Shown here: piece by piece, positions 45,698 through 57,810 of the stretch
How the letters are laid out: every line of letters begins with the position of its first letter
Position numbering within the stretch: the first letter of the stretch is position 1
Program-made: the position numbers and the translations under genes
Notes under the pieces: generated by a model
Told to the model about the DNA's origin: nothing
Database searches by the model: none
What the model saw: only the letters and a program-made list of their open reading frames with translations
Assembly: GCA_907165135.1 (NCBI GenBank)
Contig: OU015567.1
Location: forward strand, 13,893,001-13,957,000
DNA: 64,000 bases
Direction: 5' to 3'
DNA from: Oikopleura dioica
Lineage: Eukaryota > Chordata > Appendicularia > Copelata > Oikopleuridae

Positions 45698-47165
45698 TTA
45701 ATCGAAATCGCCAGACAACAGAAAATTGGCAGCGTCGTTCTCGTTCTTGTCGCACGCAAAAAAGGCTTGAAGAACAGCTTGTTCGGGGAAACCGAGCTCC
45801 TTGAGACGCTCGATTGAGGCCCGATCTTCTGCTGTGATTTCTAACATCACTCGGCCGTCCTAAAATGTATAAAAATCCATGAATACCGCGCAAGAATAAC
45901 CTCAGTCTGTCTAACGCGAGGTCCATCAGCAGGATTATGTGGTGCTTCAGCTGCAGCCGCTGCTCCCTCATCCGGCTCGTTGATCATATTGATAAACTCT
46001 TGCTGATTCGCGGAGATGGCGGCAAACGCTTCCGGATTTTCAAGCTGGAGCTGTTGAATGAATTGCGAGAGTAATTGTGGGTTGCTACGGATGAGCGTTC
46101 TAATTTGCTGGAACTGTGGTTCATTTCGAATTTGATCGAGGGTCGAACCACTTGCCGCGCGGCTAGGAGCCGTCACGGTCGGAGCGGCGCTGGCATCAGC
46201 TGTTGTTCCGGCGCTGGAAGCGGCTGCTTCTGGCGTTGTTGTCTAAAAGCAGGTTTTCAAGTTGTTTCTGTTAGGGTTTCTGTAGCAAGAAAAACGGGAC
46301 AGTGAACTAGATATTCTGTGGTAGACAATTTATAAATCAAGGAGGATCTAAAGAGGAGCGAAATGAGCTTTAAAACGGGTGAAATCAGTGAAGTGTAAAA
46401 GGGTTGATTTTTTTCTATAAATAAATAAGATAAAACGATTGTTGATCCGTAAAATTGAACGCTGAGATCGATGAAATATACATTTCATTAACAATAGGGG
46501 TAGTCAAGATGTCTCACCATTTGAGCGAGCAGTTCCTCTGGAATCCCATTCATCAAGTACTCGACAGCACGTTCGGGATTATTGAAAGCAGCGCCGAGGG
46601 CCTGTCTCACTTGGTTTTCCGGAAAGCCCATCGCCATCAAGTTCGCGACGTGAGGATTTGCTGGGGCAGCTGGCTCTTCTGCTGCTGGTTGACTGGGAGT
46701 AGTGGCGCTTGGGGTGGTTGTCGGGGCAGGGGTGGTAGCGGATTCGCTTGGGGCGGATGATGCTTCTGCAGCAGGACTAGGATGCTTCTTGTAAAGAAAA
46801 ACGATGATGGAGGGACTTACGCAGCGGGAGCCGGAGTAGGCGTTGGTTCTGGCTTTGGCTCGACGGGCTTTGCAACGACTTTTGGTTTTGTCACCATCAA
46901 CACGATGAAACCTTTCTCAGTGATCTGATACTCCTCGAGTTTCTTTTCATCTTCAAGTATTTTACCCTAGTTTCATGGAATCAGTTTCGATCGAGAAAGG
47001 CGAAAAAACCTGGTAGATAAGTTTCTGTGCGTCAGCTTTGTATTCGCCGTTGTGGTCAGATTTGCCGGCCTCTTCGATCAAGGCCTTGAAATCTTTAACT
47101 GTGATGGAAGGCTCTGCTTCGACTTTGAAGGCCTTCTGTTGCAACGTTTTCACTGTCAGCTGCAT
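45698..47165 (-). CDS. RAD23: RAD23 UV excision repair / proteasome shuttle protein
   Basis: The N-terminal ubiquitin-like domain starts [20 protein letters not shown] (47165) and runs into the next exon ([25 protein letters not shown]). An Ala/Pro/Thr linker follows, then UBA1 ([20 protein letters not shown], about 46600), the XPC-binding STI1-like domain ([40 protein letters not shown], about 46100) and UBA2 ([20 protein letters not shown], about 45780). It ends FLFSGDFD with TAA 45698-45700. All four RAD23 domains are present in order. The ATG is one nt after a TTAG acceptor. Cargo delivery to the proteasome and XPC stabilisation are the known family roles. Confidence 0.95.
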
Positions 47166-47319
47166 TCTAATTGAGACAGGTTGAGAACATTTTACAAAAT
47201 AAAAATCTATGTAACAAAAAAGCGCAGTGAAAGAAAGAAACGGAATGGTCCTTATTTGAAAGTTTCGAATGAAGTAAAAATATTAACGAAGTTGTAGATT
47301 TGTAACTAGAAGACGAAAT

Positions 47320-47991
47320 TTATGAGAACTCGTCGCCCATCATCAGCTCGAAGAACTCCGACATATCGATTTTGCCGTCGCCATCCTGATCGAATTCTTC
47401 GATCTATTCGAAGTAAATTTACTTGTTAATCATTCCTGATTACCATTGCGACGATTTCTTCTTCTGAGACAGTCTCGCCAAGTTGCTTGAATGCTTTTCT
47501 CAGCTCTCTTGGGCCAATTTTTCCCTATTTCGTCGATTAAGCCCATAAAATTAAAGTGAAAACTTACATCGTCAGACATAAGATTAAATGCTTTTTCAGT
47601 TTCCAATTTTGGATCTCTCGCAAGTACAATCTGTTGAGCCAGTTCAAAGTAGTCCTAGAATGTTTTTAACATATGAAGATTGTGCTAACTAAGCATGATT
47701 ACCTCCCATGAGCAGAGTTTATCCTCTGGCGCGCGAAAAATACTCTTGAATTTTTCTTTCGTGATCGTGTGGCCTAGAGCCTGAGAAATAGGATGTTCAA
47801 GATATCAAGAAAATCTGACGTAATTCTCTCGAACGTTCTTTAGGAAAAAATGAGAATCTGAACATCTTTTCCTGAAGGGCAACTTTGAATTCATCTCGAT
47901 CAAGCTGCTTGTCCTTATCGGAATCAAACAACTCAAATGCCTCCTCGATTTCCGCTCTTTCCTCGTCCGTAAGTTGCTTCTTACGGGGCAT
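47320..47991 (-). CDS. Centrin-like EF-hand protein
   Basis: Six short exons give a protein of about 150 residues. EF1 is FDSDKDKQLDRDEF (canonical); EF2 (about FRAPEDKLCSWEDYF) lacks ligands; EF3 (LMSDDGKIGPRELRKAF) is shortened; EF4 FDQDGDGKIDMSEFFELM is canonical. KAFKQLGETVSEEEIVAMIE is close to the centrin linker-helix pattern, and the protein starts MPRKKQLTDEERAEIEEAFE as centrins do. It ends MMGDEFS (TAA 47320-47322). Centrins organise centrioles and basal bodies and also bind XPC; RAD23, the XPC partner, is the next gene. The loss of two Ca2+ sites makes it a divergent centrin. Confidence 0.8.
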
Positions 47992-48138
47992 TTTTACAGA
48001 CTTCTTAAAAGAAAAATCTTGAGCGCGTTGTTTCCCGTTGTTTATTTTTGTAAGTTATCCTTGAATGTAGTGAATAAATTTCAATGTACATGTTAGCGTT
48101 TTTCTTTTCAATAATGTAAGTGTGTTTCAGAAGATAAA

Positions 48139-51053
48139 TCAGAATCGTCTACCGGCTGCTTTCATGATAGCGCGTTTGGAATCTGTTTTTTGAGCGAGTC
48201 GTTGCAGCCAGGTGTATTTCTTGTTGATAGTTCTCTTCTTGAGCACATCCGTGTCGCTTGATTCTGAAACTGGCATAAGGTCGCCGCCGTCCATTGTCGA
48301 TTCAACGAGGAGTTTCCAGAAGAGATCGGCCTTTTTCAGGTCTCTGTTGTCAGCGACTGAGAAACGATCATAATTTCGGAAAAAGGAGACAGTCTTACCG
48401 TTGAACAAAGTGCATGCTTTGCCGTGTCTTCCAGCGCGTCCCGTTCGACCGATTCTATGACAATGGTCATCAATATTGACAGCCAGGTCGTACGAGAACA
48501 CGTGTGTTATGTCCTTCACGTCGATACCACGTGCAGCCACATCAGTACAAACCATCACTTGAGTTTGACCGTTTCTCAACTTCTTCAAAGCTAGAAAAAA
48601 AGATAAAGAAGAAGTTTCGATGAAAAGTGCACCTCTATTGCGATCAACTTGTTCGAAATCGCCGTGCATGGCTCCAATGACCTTTGAAAATCGCCTGTAT
48701 GTTGACTTGAGCTTATCATAAACTTGATCAACTGTATCTTTCCGGCCACAGAATACCATCAGCTTCCAGTCTCGCTTGATAATCTCGTCCTCTCTTGAAA
48801 CAAAGCCGCCACTGACTCCTCGTCCTTCCCAGCCTCCGTTATCATGAGTTGCATTGGCGGCACCAGGGCCTTCTTCTGGCTCATTATCGGACCAGCCACC
48901 TGCTTGATTTCGCTCTCCCCAGCCGTTGTCATTGCGCGGGACATCCCATCCTTCGCCACCTTCCGCATTCCGAGGTGGTGCTGGCGCATTTTCTTCATCG
49001 CTGCTGGTTTCGCCTTCCAATCGAGGGCCAGGAGAGTCAGCTCGTCGATTATTCCCCCCTGCAACGATTTCGATCGTCTCGTCGTCAGAGTCACTCTCAA
49101 TATCGGTATTTTTCTCACCGCTGTTCCTCAGCTCGTCGATGTATTTACAGAGCTCTTTGAACTTGTCACTTTCGTTGTTGACCTTGATAACGCTCTGAGT
49201 AACCGACTTGACGCAGGAAAGATCTATCTTGCCGACAATGATTTTGACAGCTTTTCCCATGTACTGTTTTGCGAATTTTTGGATCTCAACTGGCCACGTA
49301 GCAGATGTCATGAGTATTTGACGCTTCTTGGGCATGTTAGTCCTTTCGACGAGCTTTGCAATGTCGTCACGGAAGCCTTGATCGAGCATTTTATCCGCTT
49401 CGTCGAGGACAACAAAGGTGCATTTGTGAAGCTTGAGTTCTCCCATCTCTGAAAGATCATTCAAACGACCAGGAGTTCCAATAACGATCGTAGGTGGACT
49501 ACCATCCTGAAGCCGCGAGATATCGTCACGACGATCAGTGCCACCGACCGCCAACATTGTCGTAATCGGACGCTTATTGTCTCTGCCACTGAAGAAATCA
49601 GTATTGAGATTGTTTCTTCCGCTGGTGGATGTTTTTTCGAGTATTCCAAACACCTTATCAACTTGTTCTTTGATCTGATTCGCAAGTTCTCGGGTGGGGG
49701 CAATTACCAAGCCCATCGGTTCTCCTGCCTCGTAGTCCTCGCGGATTTGCATATTGAAAACCAATGGTTCGTCGACTTCTTCGCGGTCAGTTCCGCTCGT
49801 TTCACCTTCTTCCTCTGTCGGTTCTTCATCGATCGTCGATCCAACATCCGGATGAGTGAGAACACCGCCATAAAGACAATGAGCGACCATTGGGGCAAGA
49901 AACGCGAGGGTTTTTCCAGAGCCAGTTTGTGAGATTCCAATTGCATCTCGCCCCGAGAGCGCAATCGGCCAAAGTTGAGATTGAATTGGCGACGGTTTTT
50001 CGAACTTTTGAGCGCTCAGGTGCTTGAGAATCAAGGGAAAGTTCCAGAACGCTTCTTCAAAGCTCAGGCAAGGCTTGTACTCTCGCACCATTTCGTTCTT
50101 GCTCATGAAAGATATTTTGAGATCATTTCCTTGGTTTTTGCGCCAGTCTACGACGTCCACCGCTGGTCGTCGTCGAACTGTACTGTGCTCTTTGTACAGT
50201 ATTTTACGCACGTGTTGTTTTCGATTTCGCATTCTCTCTTCTGGACGATCGCCGTCGGAGTCTGTGGTAGTTCTATCAGGTCTGTCGGGTCTTTCCTCCA
50301 CTTCTAGCTCTTCTTCATCACTCTCAGACTCAGAAGAAGATGATTCAGATGAGAGATCTTTATCTCGTGGTTTTCGGATCACTCCGCTAATGATTCCCTC
50401 GATATGCTCCTTGCAAAGGTTGCGCTGCTCTTCGCTAGTTCCAACGATAATAACAGGCGTCATCCGATCATCACATTCTCCTTGGGCGATTTTAAGGGAT
50501 ACATTGAATTGCTCTTCAATCTCTACGCGAGTTGTATGGCGCTTGCCTGAACGAAACAAGGTTATGAAAACGAATGAGATGGAAACGTACCGATGATCAT
50601 TCCCTTTCGAAATGTAGGAATGAAGATCCTGGTTTGATCTGACTCAAGTTCTTTGACTTCGTAGCGCTTATTTCTCGAAAAGTATCGATGGATGTGATTC
50701 GCTGTTTTCTGACCGCGACGGTAACTGAATGGGCGGTACGGCTGGTCTACGGAAGGATGACTGTATCGCGTGTTTCGATCGAACGAGGGCATCTCTTGAG
50801 TGAGATCGAAATTGACCTCGTCGTTCACATCGCTGTTTTTAGTCTCAGCATTTTCTTCTTCGTCATCATCGCTATCCTCGGCGTACTGATCGTATGCGTC
50901 TTTTTTCTTGCGATTGGTGCCAAGATCGTCCCAGTTCATCTTTCGAACATCTGGTATGCGACGATGATTGGCGCGATGACCGCCTCTGAATAGCATCGTA
51001 TACTGTCCTCCCCATTTTGCGTAGGGTCCCGTTTTCTTTTCGACCGGTAGCAT
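48139..51053 (-). CDS. DDX43-like: DDX43-like KH/DEAD-box RNA helicase with GW-rich insert
   Basis: Starts at 51053, three nt after a TTTTTAG acceptor. A KH domain spans a splice site: RIFIPTFRKGMIIG joined to KRHTTRVEIEEQFNVSLKI. Helicase motifs follow: Q motif KPSPIQSQLWPI, motif I SQTGSGKT, PTRELANQI, TPGRLNDL, DEAD (VLDEADKMLDQGF), SATWP, ARGIDVKDITHVFSYDL and HRIGRTGRAGRHG. TPGRLNDL, DEADKMLD and MTSATWP are DDX43 hallmarks. Between the RecA domains (48800-49115) is an acidic insert with four GW pairs. Introns 48357-48398 and 48591-48632 (42 nt each) have no in-frame stop. The tail ends KRAIMKAAGRRF. DDX43 helicases act in germline RNA biology. Confidence 0.9.
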
Positions 51054-51144
51054 CGTCTAAAAACGGGGATAGAATTAGATGTTGAACTTTTAAAATTCTT
51101 GTTTGATGCAAAGAATGCTAATAAATACGTTTTGAACAGATAAA

Positions 51145-53001
51145 TTAGAGACCGTATGGCATTGATCTTCTCTGGACATGTTCAGTGCCTACGAATGGCT
51201 TGTAAGAGCCGAAGAGAATTCTAGTTGTGTCGGTATGACCCTGATCGAACCAGTCGGCTTCCTTTGGTCGCCAAGCTGGGTGGTACTTGATTGGACCGCA
51301 TTCCTAAGTAACATTTAACTTATGTGAACGGGCGCTATGATATAATTACGGCTCTGGTTTCTTCAGGAGACTTTTTGCCCTGATCGGCAAGTGTGTGCAT
51401 GATGTTGTAATTGTTGACCCAAGAGAGGTTGGTCTTGTAAGAGTTGGACTCGGAGAGCTCATCCCAAGGCTGGAATGTGTGGTTGATTTCGTAAGAAAAG
51501 TGAGGTCCCTTAGACAAGTCCCTAAACACACAATAAGCGTTGAAAAAGGAAGAGAACTGACCGAATAAGAACGTGTTCGTAGTGGTTTCCACCTTGGAAG
51601 AAAAATCGGCCAATAAATGGAATGTCAGATCGTGGCGATCGCATCGACTCGTAGTTTTCCAAGAAGTTGGTGATCCAAGCGTTGCCAGGACCAAAGTAAG
51701 CAGACATGTTGTTACCCTACAATCAATAAGGAAAATCGTTGATGAGAGTTTCTTACTGGAAGCTGCTTCTCATCAAGGTAGTTCCATCGGCAATAAGGGT
51801 GTCGCATCTCATCATCGTCTCGCTCATCGAGAAGGTCGACGATGTCAGCGGGGGTGTTTCGCGACTAAACACGATTAACCACACGCATCACGACGCGTAC
51901 TTACTGGGTCGACGTTCATGACGGTGCAGCCCTTGTTATGCATATCCTCAGCCCAGAATCCTCGGTACGCTTCGTCGAGATATTTGAGGAAGTCGAGAGT
52001 GATAGTTTTGATTTCAGCCTCGTTTCCTCGGGCTTTGATCTTTTCAAGAGCCTCCTCAGGGGAAATGTCGAGGAAGAAAGAGACATGGGGAGTAAGATCA
52101 GATGCAGTTCCAGAACCGTCGATCGCAGCTTGAGAGACGGTGTATCGCATTTCGTAGTAGTTCTTGGAGAGGTATCCCATCTTCATCATAGCGTAACTTA
52201 AGAAATTTTAAAGGAGTTGGTTGGACATTGAGAGGCATACGCGTAACAGTAGTCAGAGTGGTAGGTTCGGTTGGTGATGGTACCCTGAGCAGTAGTGAGA
52301 AGGTGGTAGAGACAATCCATAGTGTGAATGTGTCGCTGGAGCTTCATGTGATCCTGCATTCTGCAAGAGTGGACGTGATCTTTTGGGTTCTCGTAAAACT
52401 TCTGGAGGTCAACGCTTCGCATGGACAAGTAATGATGGCCTTCCTGAAAGAGACCTAAAAGCGCGAAATAGAATGATCAGCTTACGTCGCAGAGCATCTT
52501 CCAGGTGTTGTAAAGGTTGTTTTCTCCTTTGAAGTCCCGAAGACGATTGAGCTCCCACATGAGATCACCAGTGCCCATATCCTTGAGACCAGCTCCAGCA
52601 GCGATGCCAGAAGTAAACTCAGCCTTGCCCGAACCGGGAAGACCTTCGACCGTGAATAACTTGGCGTACTTATCCTGGATCAGCCTCTGTGGGTTAGTAG
52701 TGCAATTGGCTTCCATAGTGACGGACGTATGATCGAGTCGATTACCGGTTTGACCTTCGTGGTGCTTGGCGAAGTCGAATGGCTGGATATTTTGGTAGTA
52801 CCATTTGCCAGCAGCGTTCAAGGTTCGCTCGACGATACCTGAAAATATGCATCAAAAGCAAGAAGGAAAACAAGGTTTTTTACCTTGCTTGGCATCGTCA
52901 AAAACAGCTGGGTTAGCTTGAGAAGCAGCTTCAACGGGAGCAGCAGGTCGGGAACCCTGGCGCCGAGAAATGTGAGATCGAACGAGACCCACCCGCTTCA
53001 T
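51145..53001 (-). CDS. NDUFA10: Complex I subunit NDUFA10
   Basis: Nucleoside-kinase-fold accessory subunit of mitochondrial complex I. The ATG at 53001 follows CCAG by one nt and begins a basic presequence (MKRVGLVRSHISRRQGSRP). P-loop region FTVEGLPGSGKAEFTSGIAA (about 52650), then MWELNRLRDFKGENNLYNTW, MKLQRHIHTMDCLYHLL, HVSFFLDISPEEALEKIKAR (about 52080), DEAYRGFWAEDMHNKGCTVM, WNYLDEKQLPGNN (about 51770), YEHVLIRDLSKGPHFSYEIN and a C-terminus ending QRRSMPYGL (TAA 51145-51147). Length of about 420 residues and motif order match animal NDUFA10. Confidence 0.92.
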
Positions 53002-54171
53002 TCTGGTGAAATTTATCGTTGAACAATTGTGATACGGGATGTTTATTAGGAAGTTAAACTGTGTCACAAAGAAGAAATTGGTCTCAGAATAAATGCCGCC
53101 CGCTGGTATTTATTCCAGATAACGGTGCAGCGTGCCTTTCTTCACGATGCCTTTCGAATTTTCTTGAGAGTGAGTTGTGCTTGTGGTAAAATAATTTACG
53201 ACCGGTGCTGGGAATAAAAGAAGCGGCGGCATTTACGATATTTTTTCTTGTACGATTCTAGTGCGACTGAAGTGAATTGTTAAATGCTTACGAGGTGGGA
53301 TATCTGTAACTATTTATTTTTTGTGATATCCAAAATGGGGTTGACGTGTTTTATGCACTTCAGATGCATTTGAAAATCTAGGTTTAGAAATGAAAAAGTA
53401 GTGTTTTCCATTGTGAGAACCTTCTGAGTTCGACCTACAACAACAGGTAGGCTACAGTGTCAACAGTGCCAGTACACGCGTAAAAATCGATTAAAAGAGG
53501 TCAAGTTTCTTTAGATTGATAAGTTTGGTAAGGAGAGAAAAATATAAAAAAAAGCGTTAAATGAGAGAGATAAAATGAAATGTGATCACGCTAGAAAGCT
53601 GGCATCGGCGAAATACACGATCTAACGCTATATTAATTGAAAACATTCGAGTATCTTGCCAAACTCGAGCGCTAAAAATTTGAAAGCCAAAAATTTCGGA
53701 ATGAAATCAACGAGGACACCCCTGACCATTTCATACAATGGCCTTTTATTTCGTTAAGTTAACCTTAAAAAGCGGCTGAGAGATTTTGAAGCAGTATGTT
53801 ATTAATAAAAAAAGACTTCAATTTCTCATGAGACAAAAAGTCCCATGAAATGAGAAAAAAGTTGATATTCAATTTTTTGACATCAAGCAACTTTTCGAAA
53901 TGTCTGTATGATTAGCCCGAGACTGAGCTCCTCTGCTAATCCAGTCAAGTTGCAAGATGTGGGATGAAGAGAATATGAGTAGCAGAGACCCAGGTAGCAC
54001 AGGGATAGTAGAATAATTATCACAGAAAGTCTATTGAGGAGGATGATAACTGCCTGGCGGGGCCATGTAATCTGGGCGGGAAAGTAATTGACTCATTCTT
54101 GTTTCAAATAAATATCATCAAAAATGGTCTAGACTTGACCGCACTTATATTCTACTTAAAGATAAAGAAAG
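53002..54171. other. Long intergenic interval, nothing recognised
   Basis: 1.17 kb between the ankyrin gene's stop and the NDUFA10 start, AT-rich, with no ORF chain or repeat seen. Unusually long for this window, so it may hold promoter elements for NDUFA10 and genes downstream of it. Confidence 0.4.
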
Positions 54172-55379
54172 TTATTTGAACAAGTTCCTTTGTCGTTGAA
54201 TTTCACGGAATAGATCGGACATCTGAGTCTCAAGATTGCTGAGTCTGTCTGAGTTTTGCTTGCAAAGTTGGAGCACTTGGCGTAGGTCGTTGTCCCGTGC
54301 GTATTCACGCTGAGTTGCTTGATTCTGTTCTGATTCCAGACGAATCAGTGATGAATTTACTTGGACGATTTGTGCAGAGACTATTTGATATTTTAATTCA
54401 GGTATTTTTCGTTTTAAAAAATACCTTGGCTTATCTGAGAAGCCATCGAAATCGTTTGAGTGATTGGATCCGATGAGCGTCCAGATGGTGGAGACGAGCT
54501 TCCATTTGGTGGTGGTGTCTTAGAGGACTCATGACCATTCCCGGAAGTAAGTCGGGAGGGAATATTTGAAACTGGGCTTCCATCGGATTCCTTTTGAGCC
54601 TCTTTTTCGCGTGCAATATCGGCGCGGCGCTTGATGCGTTCTGTTCGATCACGAGCTTCCATTTCAGCGAGAGCTTCTTCTGCCTTCTTTCGTTGCTTGT
54701 TAAATGCCTCTTGGAGAGCATTTTTGACATCCTAAAAATTCATACTGAACTGAAAACATCACTCGATTACCTTGACTGCATCCTTAGCTTCTTGATTCCA
54801 TCGCTCCTGGGAGTTCCATGAGCGTTTGCCATCCCACGGCTTCACTCCACGAGCTTGAATTCCTTGCTTGTTTCTGATGGAAACATCAGCTCCTCGTGTG
54901 CAGAGAAGCTGCACAAGACGAACGTGAACGTTTCTCGCTGCATGGTGCAACGCAGTGTTGCCATTAGCGTCTAGTTTGAAGTGGGTAAGTAAAAGAGAAT
55001 GTGAACAGAAGTGAACCTTTGAGATTAGGATTGGCGCCCGATTTGAGAAGCGCATCGGCCACTTCGGGCCACGCTCGTGTGTTGATGCCGGTGAGGATGA
55101 GCGGGGTACAACCGTCACGCGTTTGTAGATCGGGATTAGCGCCCGCGTTGAGTAACATCCTCACAATGCCAATTTTCCCCTGACTCGCGGCGCAATGCAA
55201 AGCCGAGTATCCCTAAATCGAAATTGCGTCAAAAAGGATTCTGATCGAGGCGCACCTTTGTACTCTGCTCGTTGACATCGATCTCAGAATCGGAAAGGAG
55301 CTGTCGGATTTGATCTTGAGCTCCACAATTGGCCGCGGAAATGAGACTTTTTTCGGGCTCCACCAGGATGCAGACCATC
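54172..55379 (-). CDS. Ankyrin-repeat protein with C-terminal coiled coil
   Basis: Start MVCILVEPEKSLISAANCGA (55379; an upstream in-frame codon at 55417 is not an ATG). Ankyrin repeats follow: AQDQIRQLLSDSEIDVN, GYSALHCAASQGKIGIVRML, DGCTPLILTGINTRAWPEVA and NGNTALHHAARNVHVRLVQL (about 55190-54880). Next come a basic helical region (EALAEMEARDRTERIKRRAD), a Ser/Pro-rich stretch and a final coiled coil (DRLSNLETQMSDLFREIQRQ). TAA is at 54172-54174. Only 65 bp separate its ATG from the stop of the upstream ankyrin gene, with ATTTTAG in between, so the two may be cotranscribed. Specific function not recognised. Confidence 0.7.
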
Positions 55380-55444
55380 GATAGGTGGACTTTCAGTACC
55401 ACTTCTTTCAGGGTCAAAATTTACAAAAACTAAAATTTTCAATT

Positions 55445-57746
55445 TCAATCGAGAAAGACGCTGAATCTCGAACCCTGCCTATCGTCGAGTGAGCGCACGT
55501 CCGGCTCACGTCCATCTCGTCTGGCTTTGAATCCTCTCCAGGCTTTCACAAGCATATTTCGGACCACATCTACGTTTCCACTACCTCTCTTGGTCTGCGC
55601 AAGCGCCCATGCCGTCATATTCTGCTTGTTTTTGATATCCAAGGCTGGATTACAGTCCAAAACCGCGGCAACGGCACTCACGTGCGCCGCCGATACGGCT
55701 AAATGCAGGAAAGTATTCCCATTAGCGTCTTGAAAGTCTGTATCTGCGCCAAGCTTGAGTAGAAGTCTACAAATCGGATCAAAGAATCATCGGTGATCAT
55801 TGATCACATATAACTAGCAGTCTGAATTAATCTTATTCTGAGAATTAGGCCGATGCAACTCTTGTTCGATCCGTTCCTAGCTGACTCAAGGTTGACCTTC
55901 TTTCCATCAGAAGCAATAGTTCGAAGTAACGCGGATTTTCCATTACGTCGACTATTCACATCTACTCCCGCCGCAATTGCATCATTGATGGCCATATTAA
56001 ATCCGCTCTCTATTGAAAGTTTTCATTCTCAGGTCCTTTGAGGGAAAGAGTACCTGCGCTGAAATGTAAGACAGCATTCGCTTTTTCCCTGAGATCTCTG
56101 ATCGAGTCAAGTCGCTGGTACTTCCCGCGATATTGCTCGCAGAGCTTTCGGAAGCGCTCCTTTTGTCGCTCATCGTCTCGAATCGATGATGTTTCTTTGG
56201 GCATCATCTCGTCCATTTTGGAATTGCCACCGATTCGTAGTTTACGCTAAGAAAGAAAGAATAATAAACTTCATTTTCTCAAAATTCTTACAGTGGCATC
56301 CAAGCGGTCGGCATCCGCTCGCGTGTCTTCCAACGCACGCATAAAGACTCCAGATTGTTTGCTGACGCTGATTTTGTGCGTTGCTGTCTCTTCTTTCTTG
56401 GGTACTGGCTTCTCCTCAGCTGCTGCTGCTGCTGAGGGCTCTTCGAATTTCAAATCTTTTTGGTTAGTTTTTTCTGGCCAAATATTATCAGTGCTCGTGT
56501 TGAAATCGGGAAAATCTTAAAAGGACTTCTATTTTGGATGATAAAGAGATCTAAAGTTACCTCGAAGTTTATTGAGATTTTCATAGTCGTAAGTATCTGA
56601 ATCATCCGAGGGATGATCGGGAAATTGATTTGTTGTAGCGCGGCTCAGTTCGGAGCCGATCGGTTTGATCATCCGTGATCCAGATGATCCTCCATCCTTA
56701 GGAGGCCCGATCGGGGCAATTTGGGATTCGTTGAAGTTCTTAAAAGAGGTCACTATCAAACCCGTTAAAATATGCTTACAGTAAATGACTGAGGGTCGGG
56801 CCAAAAGGAGGATGCCTTCTCATCGGGTTCCCATCTAGAGGTGCTGGGGAATGTCCAGCAGCTGCTTCGGCGTTCTTCAAAGTCCATGTTTCTTTCTATA
56901 TTCGGCATGAAATCCTCTCTGTTTCTATGGTGCGGTTCATAGTTGCTCCGGTTGTTCGTGTGGTTCATCATGGGTTGACCCCAATTGATTGGAGAATCGT
57001 GATGATTGTGGTGGCTTCGGTCTCTATCTCGATCGTCAGATAACTGAATGAGATGAAAATTTAGAAGAAGGAAAGGAACCTACGCGAACATTGCTCAGCA
57101 TGGATCGCAATCCTTCGCTCATAATGTTCGCCATCTTTTCTTTGCTCTCGGGGCTGAGCAAATCGCTGTAAAACCATGGCAATTTATTCTCAATGTTGAA
57201 GGAAGATGACGAGTCAGCTCCATTGCTAACGAGAATTTCAGCCAACCCATGTTGTCCGTACTAAAAAATGATCAAAACAAAGAAGATAGAGGGTGATCTT
57301 ACTTTTGCTGCATAATGTAGCGGCGTTTCTCGACGGTCATCAGTCGCATTTACACTGACGCCTTTGTTAATCAATTCCCTTGCTACTGAACACATCTGAC
57401 TGGAAGTCATCTTCGACAGAGAAACTTCGTGCAAATATCTAAACAATTGCGTGTCAAAATCTAGAGCTTTAAAGCTAGCTTACGACGTAAGCCTTACGTT
57501 CTACTGTGATCACCACGATCTGCTACGCTGAAACGGTCGCTTTTCAAAAAGGGCATGACGGCTTCGTAGTCGCTTGCTTGTATCGCATCTCTCAACGATA
57601 CGTACGGGCGGTTTGGAAACTCTTGTTCGACCTGCTCAAGAACGCTCACGAAAAAAGCAGAATTGTACGATTCAAACCTGTCTTTCTTCAGGTCCAAACA
57701 GCCCTTCTTTTTCAGCATGATTGACGACTTCGTCCAACTCACTCAT
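55445..57746 (-). CDS. Ankyrin-repeat protein, large, unknown
   Basis: Start MSELDEVVNHAEKEGLFGPE (57746), a short intron, then EQEFPNRPYVSLRDAIQASD. An ankyrin pair (ELINKGVSVNATDDRRETPL with HYAAK, about 57300; GQHGLAEILVSNGADSS) comes next, followed by a long polar region rich in His/Asn/Arg (about 57060-56800) and an Ala-rich, charged part (SAAAAAEEKPVPKKEE). A helical segment (RDDERQKERFRKLCEQYRGK) precedes more ankyrin repeats (INDAIAAGVDVNSRRNGKSA, about 55970; NTFLHLAVSAAHVSAVAAVL, about 55690). It ends RQGSRFSVFLD at the stop 55445-55447. No catalytic domain seen; probably a scaffold protein, by inference. Confidence 0.65.
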
Positions 57747-57810
57747 TCGATTGAAATTTTTCTCGAAACAATCTTAACAATATAGAACTCGCAAAAATTC
57801 GTTGAAAATC

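Noticed and set aside
45492-45971. 159-codon minus-strand ORF
   Set aside because: It is an out-of-frame shadow of the last RAD23 exons running into the intergenic region.
48844-49452. 202-codon plus-strand ORF
   Set aside because: Antisense to the DDX43-like helicase exon, which carries all the conserved motifs.
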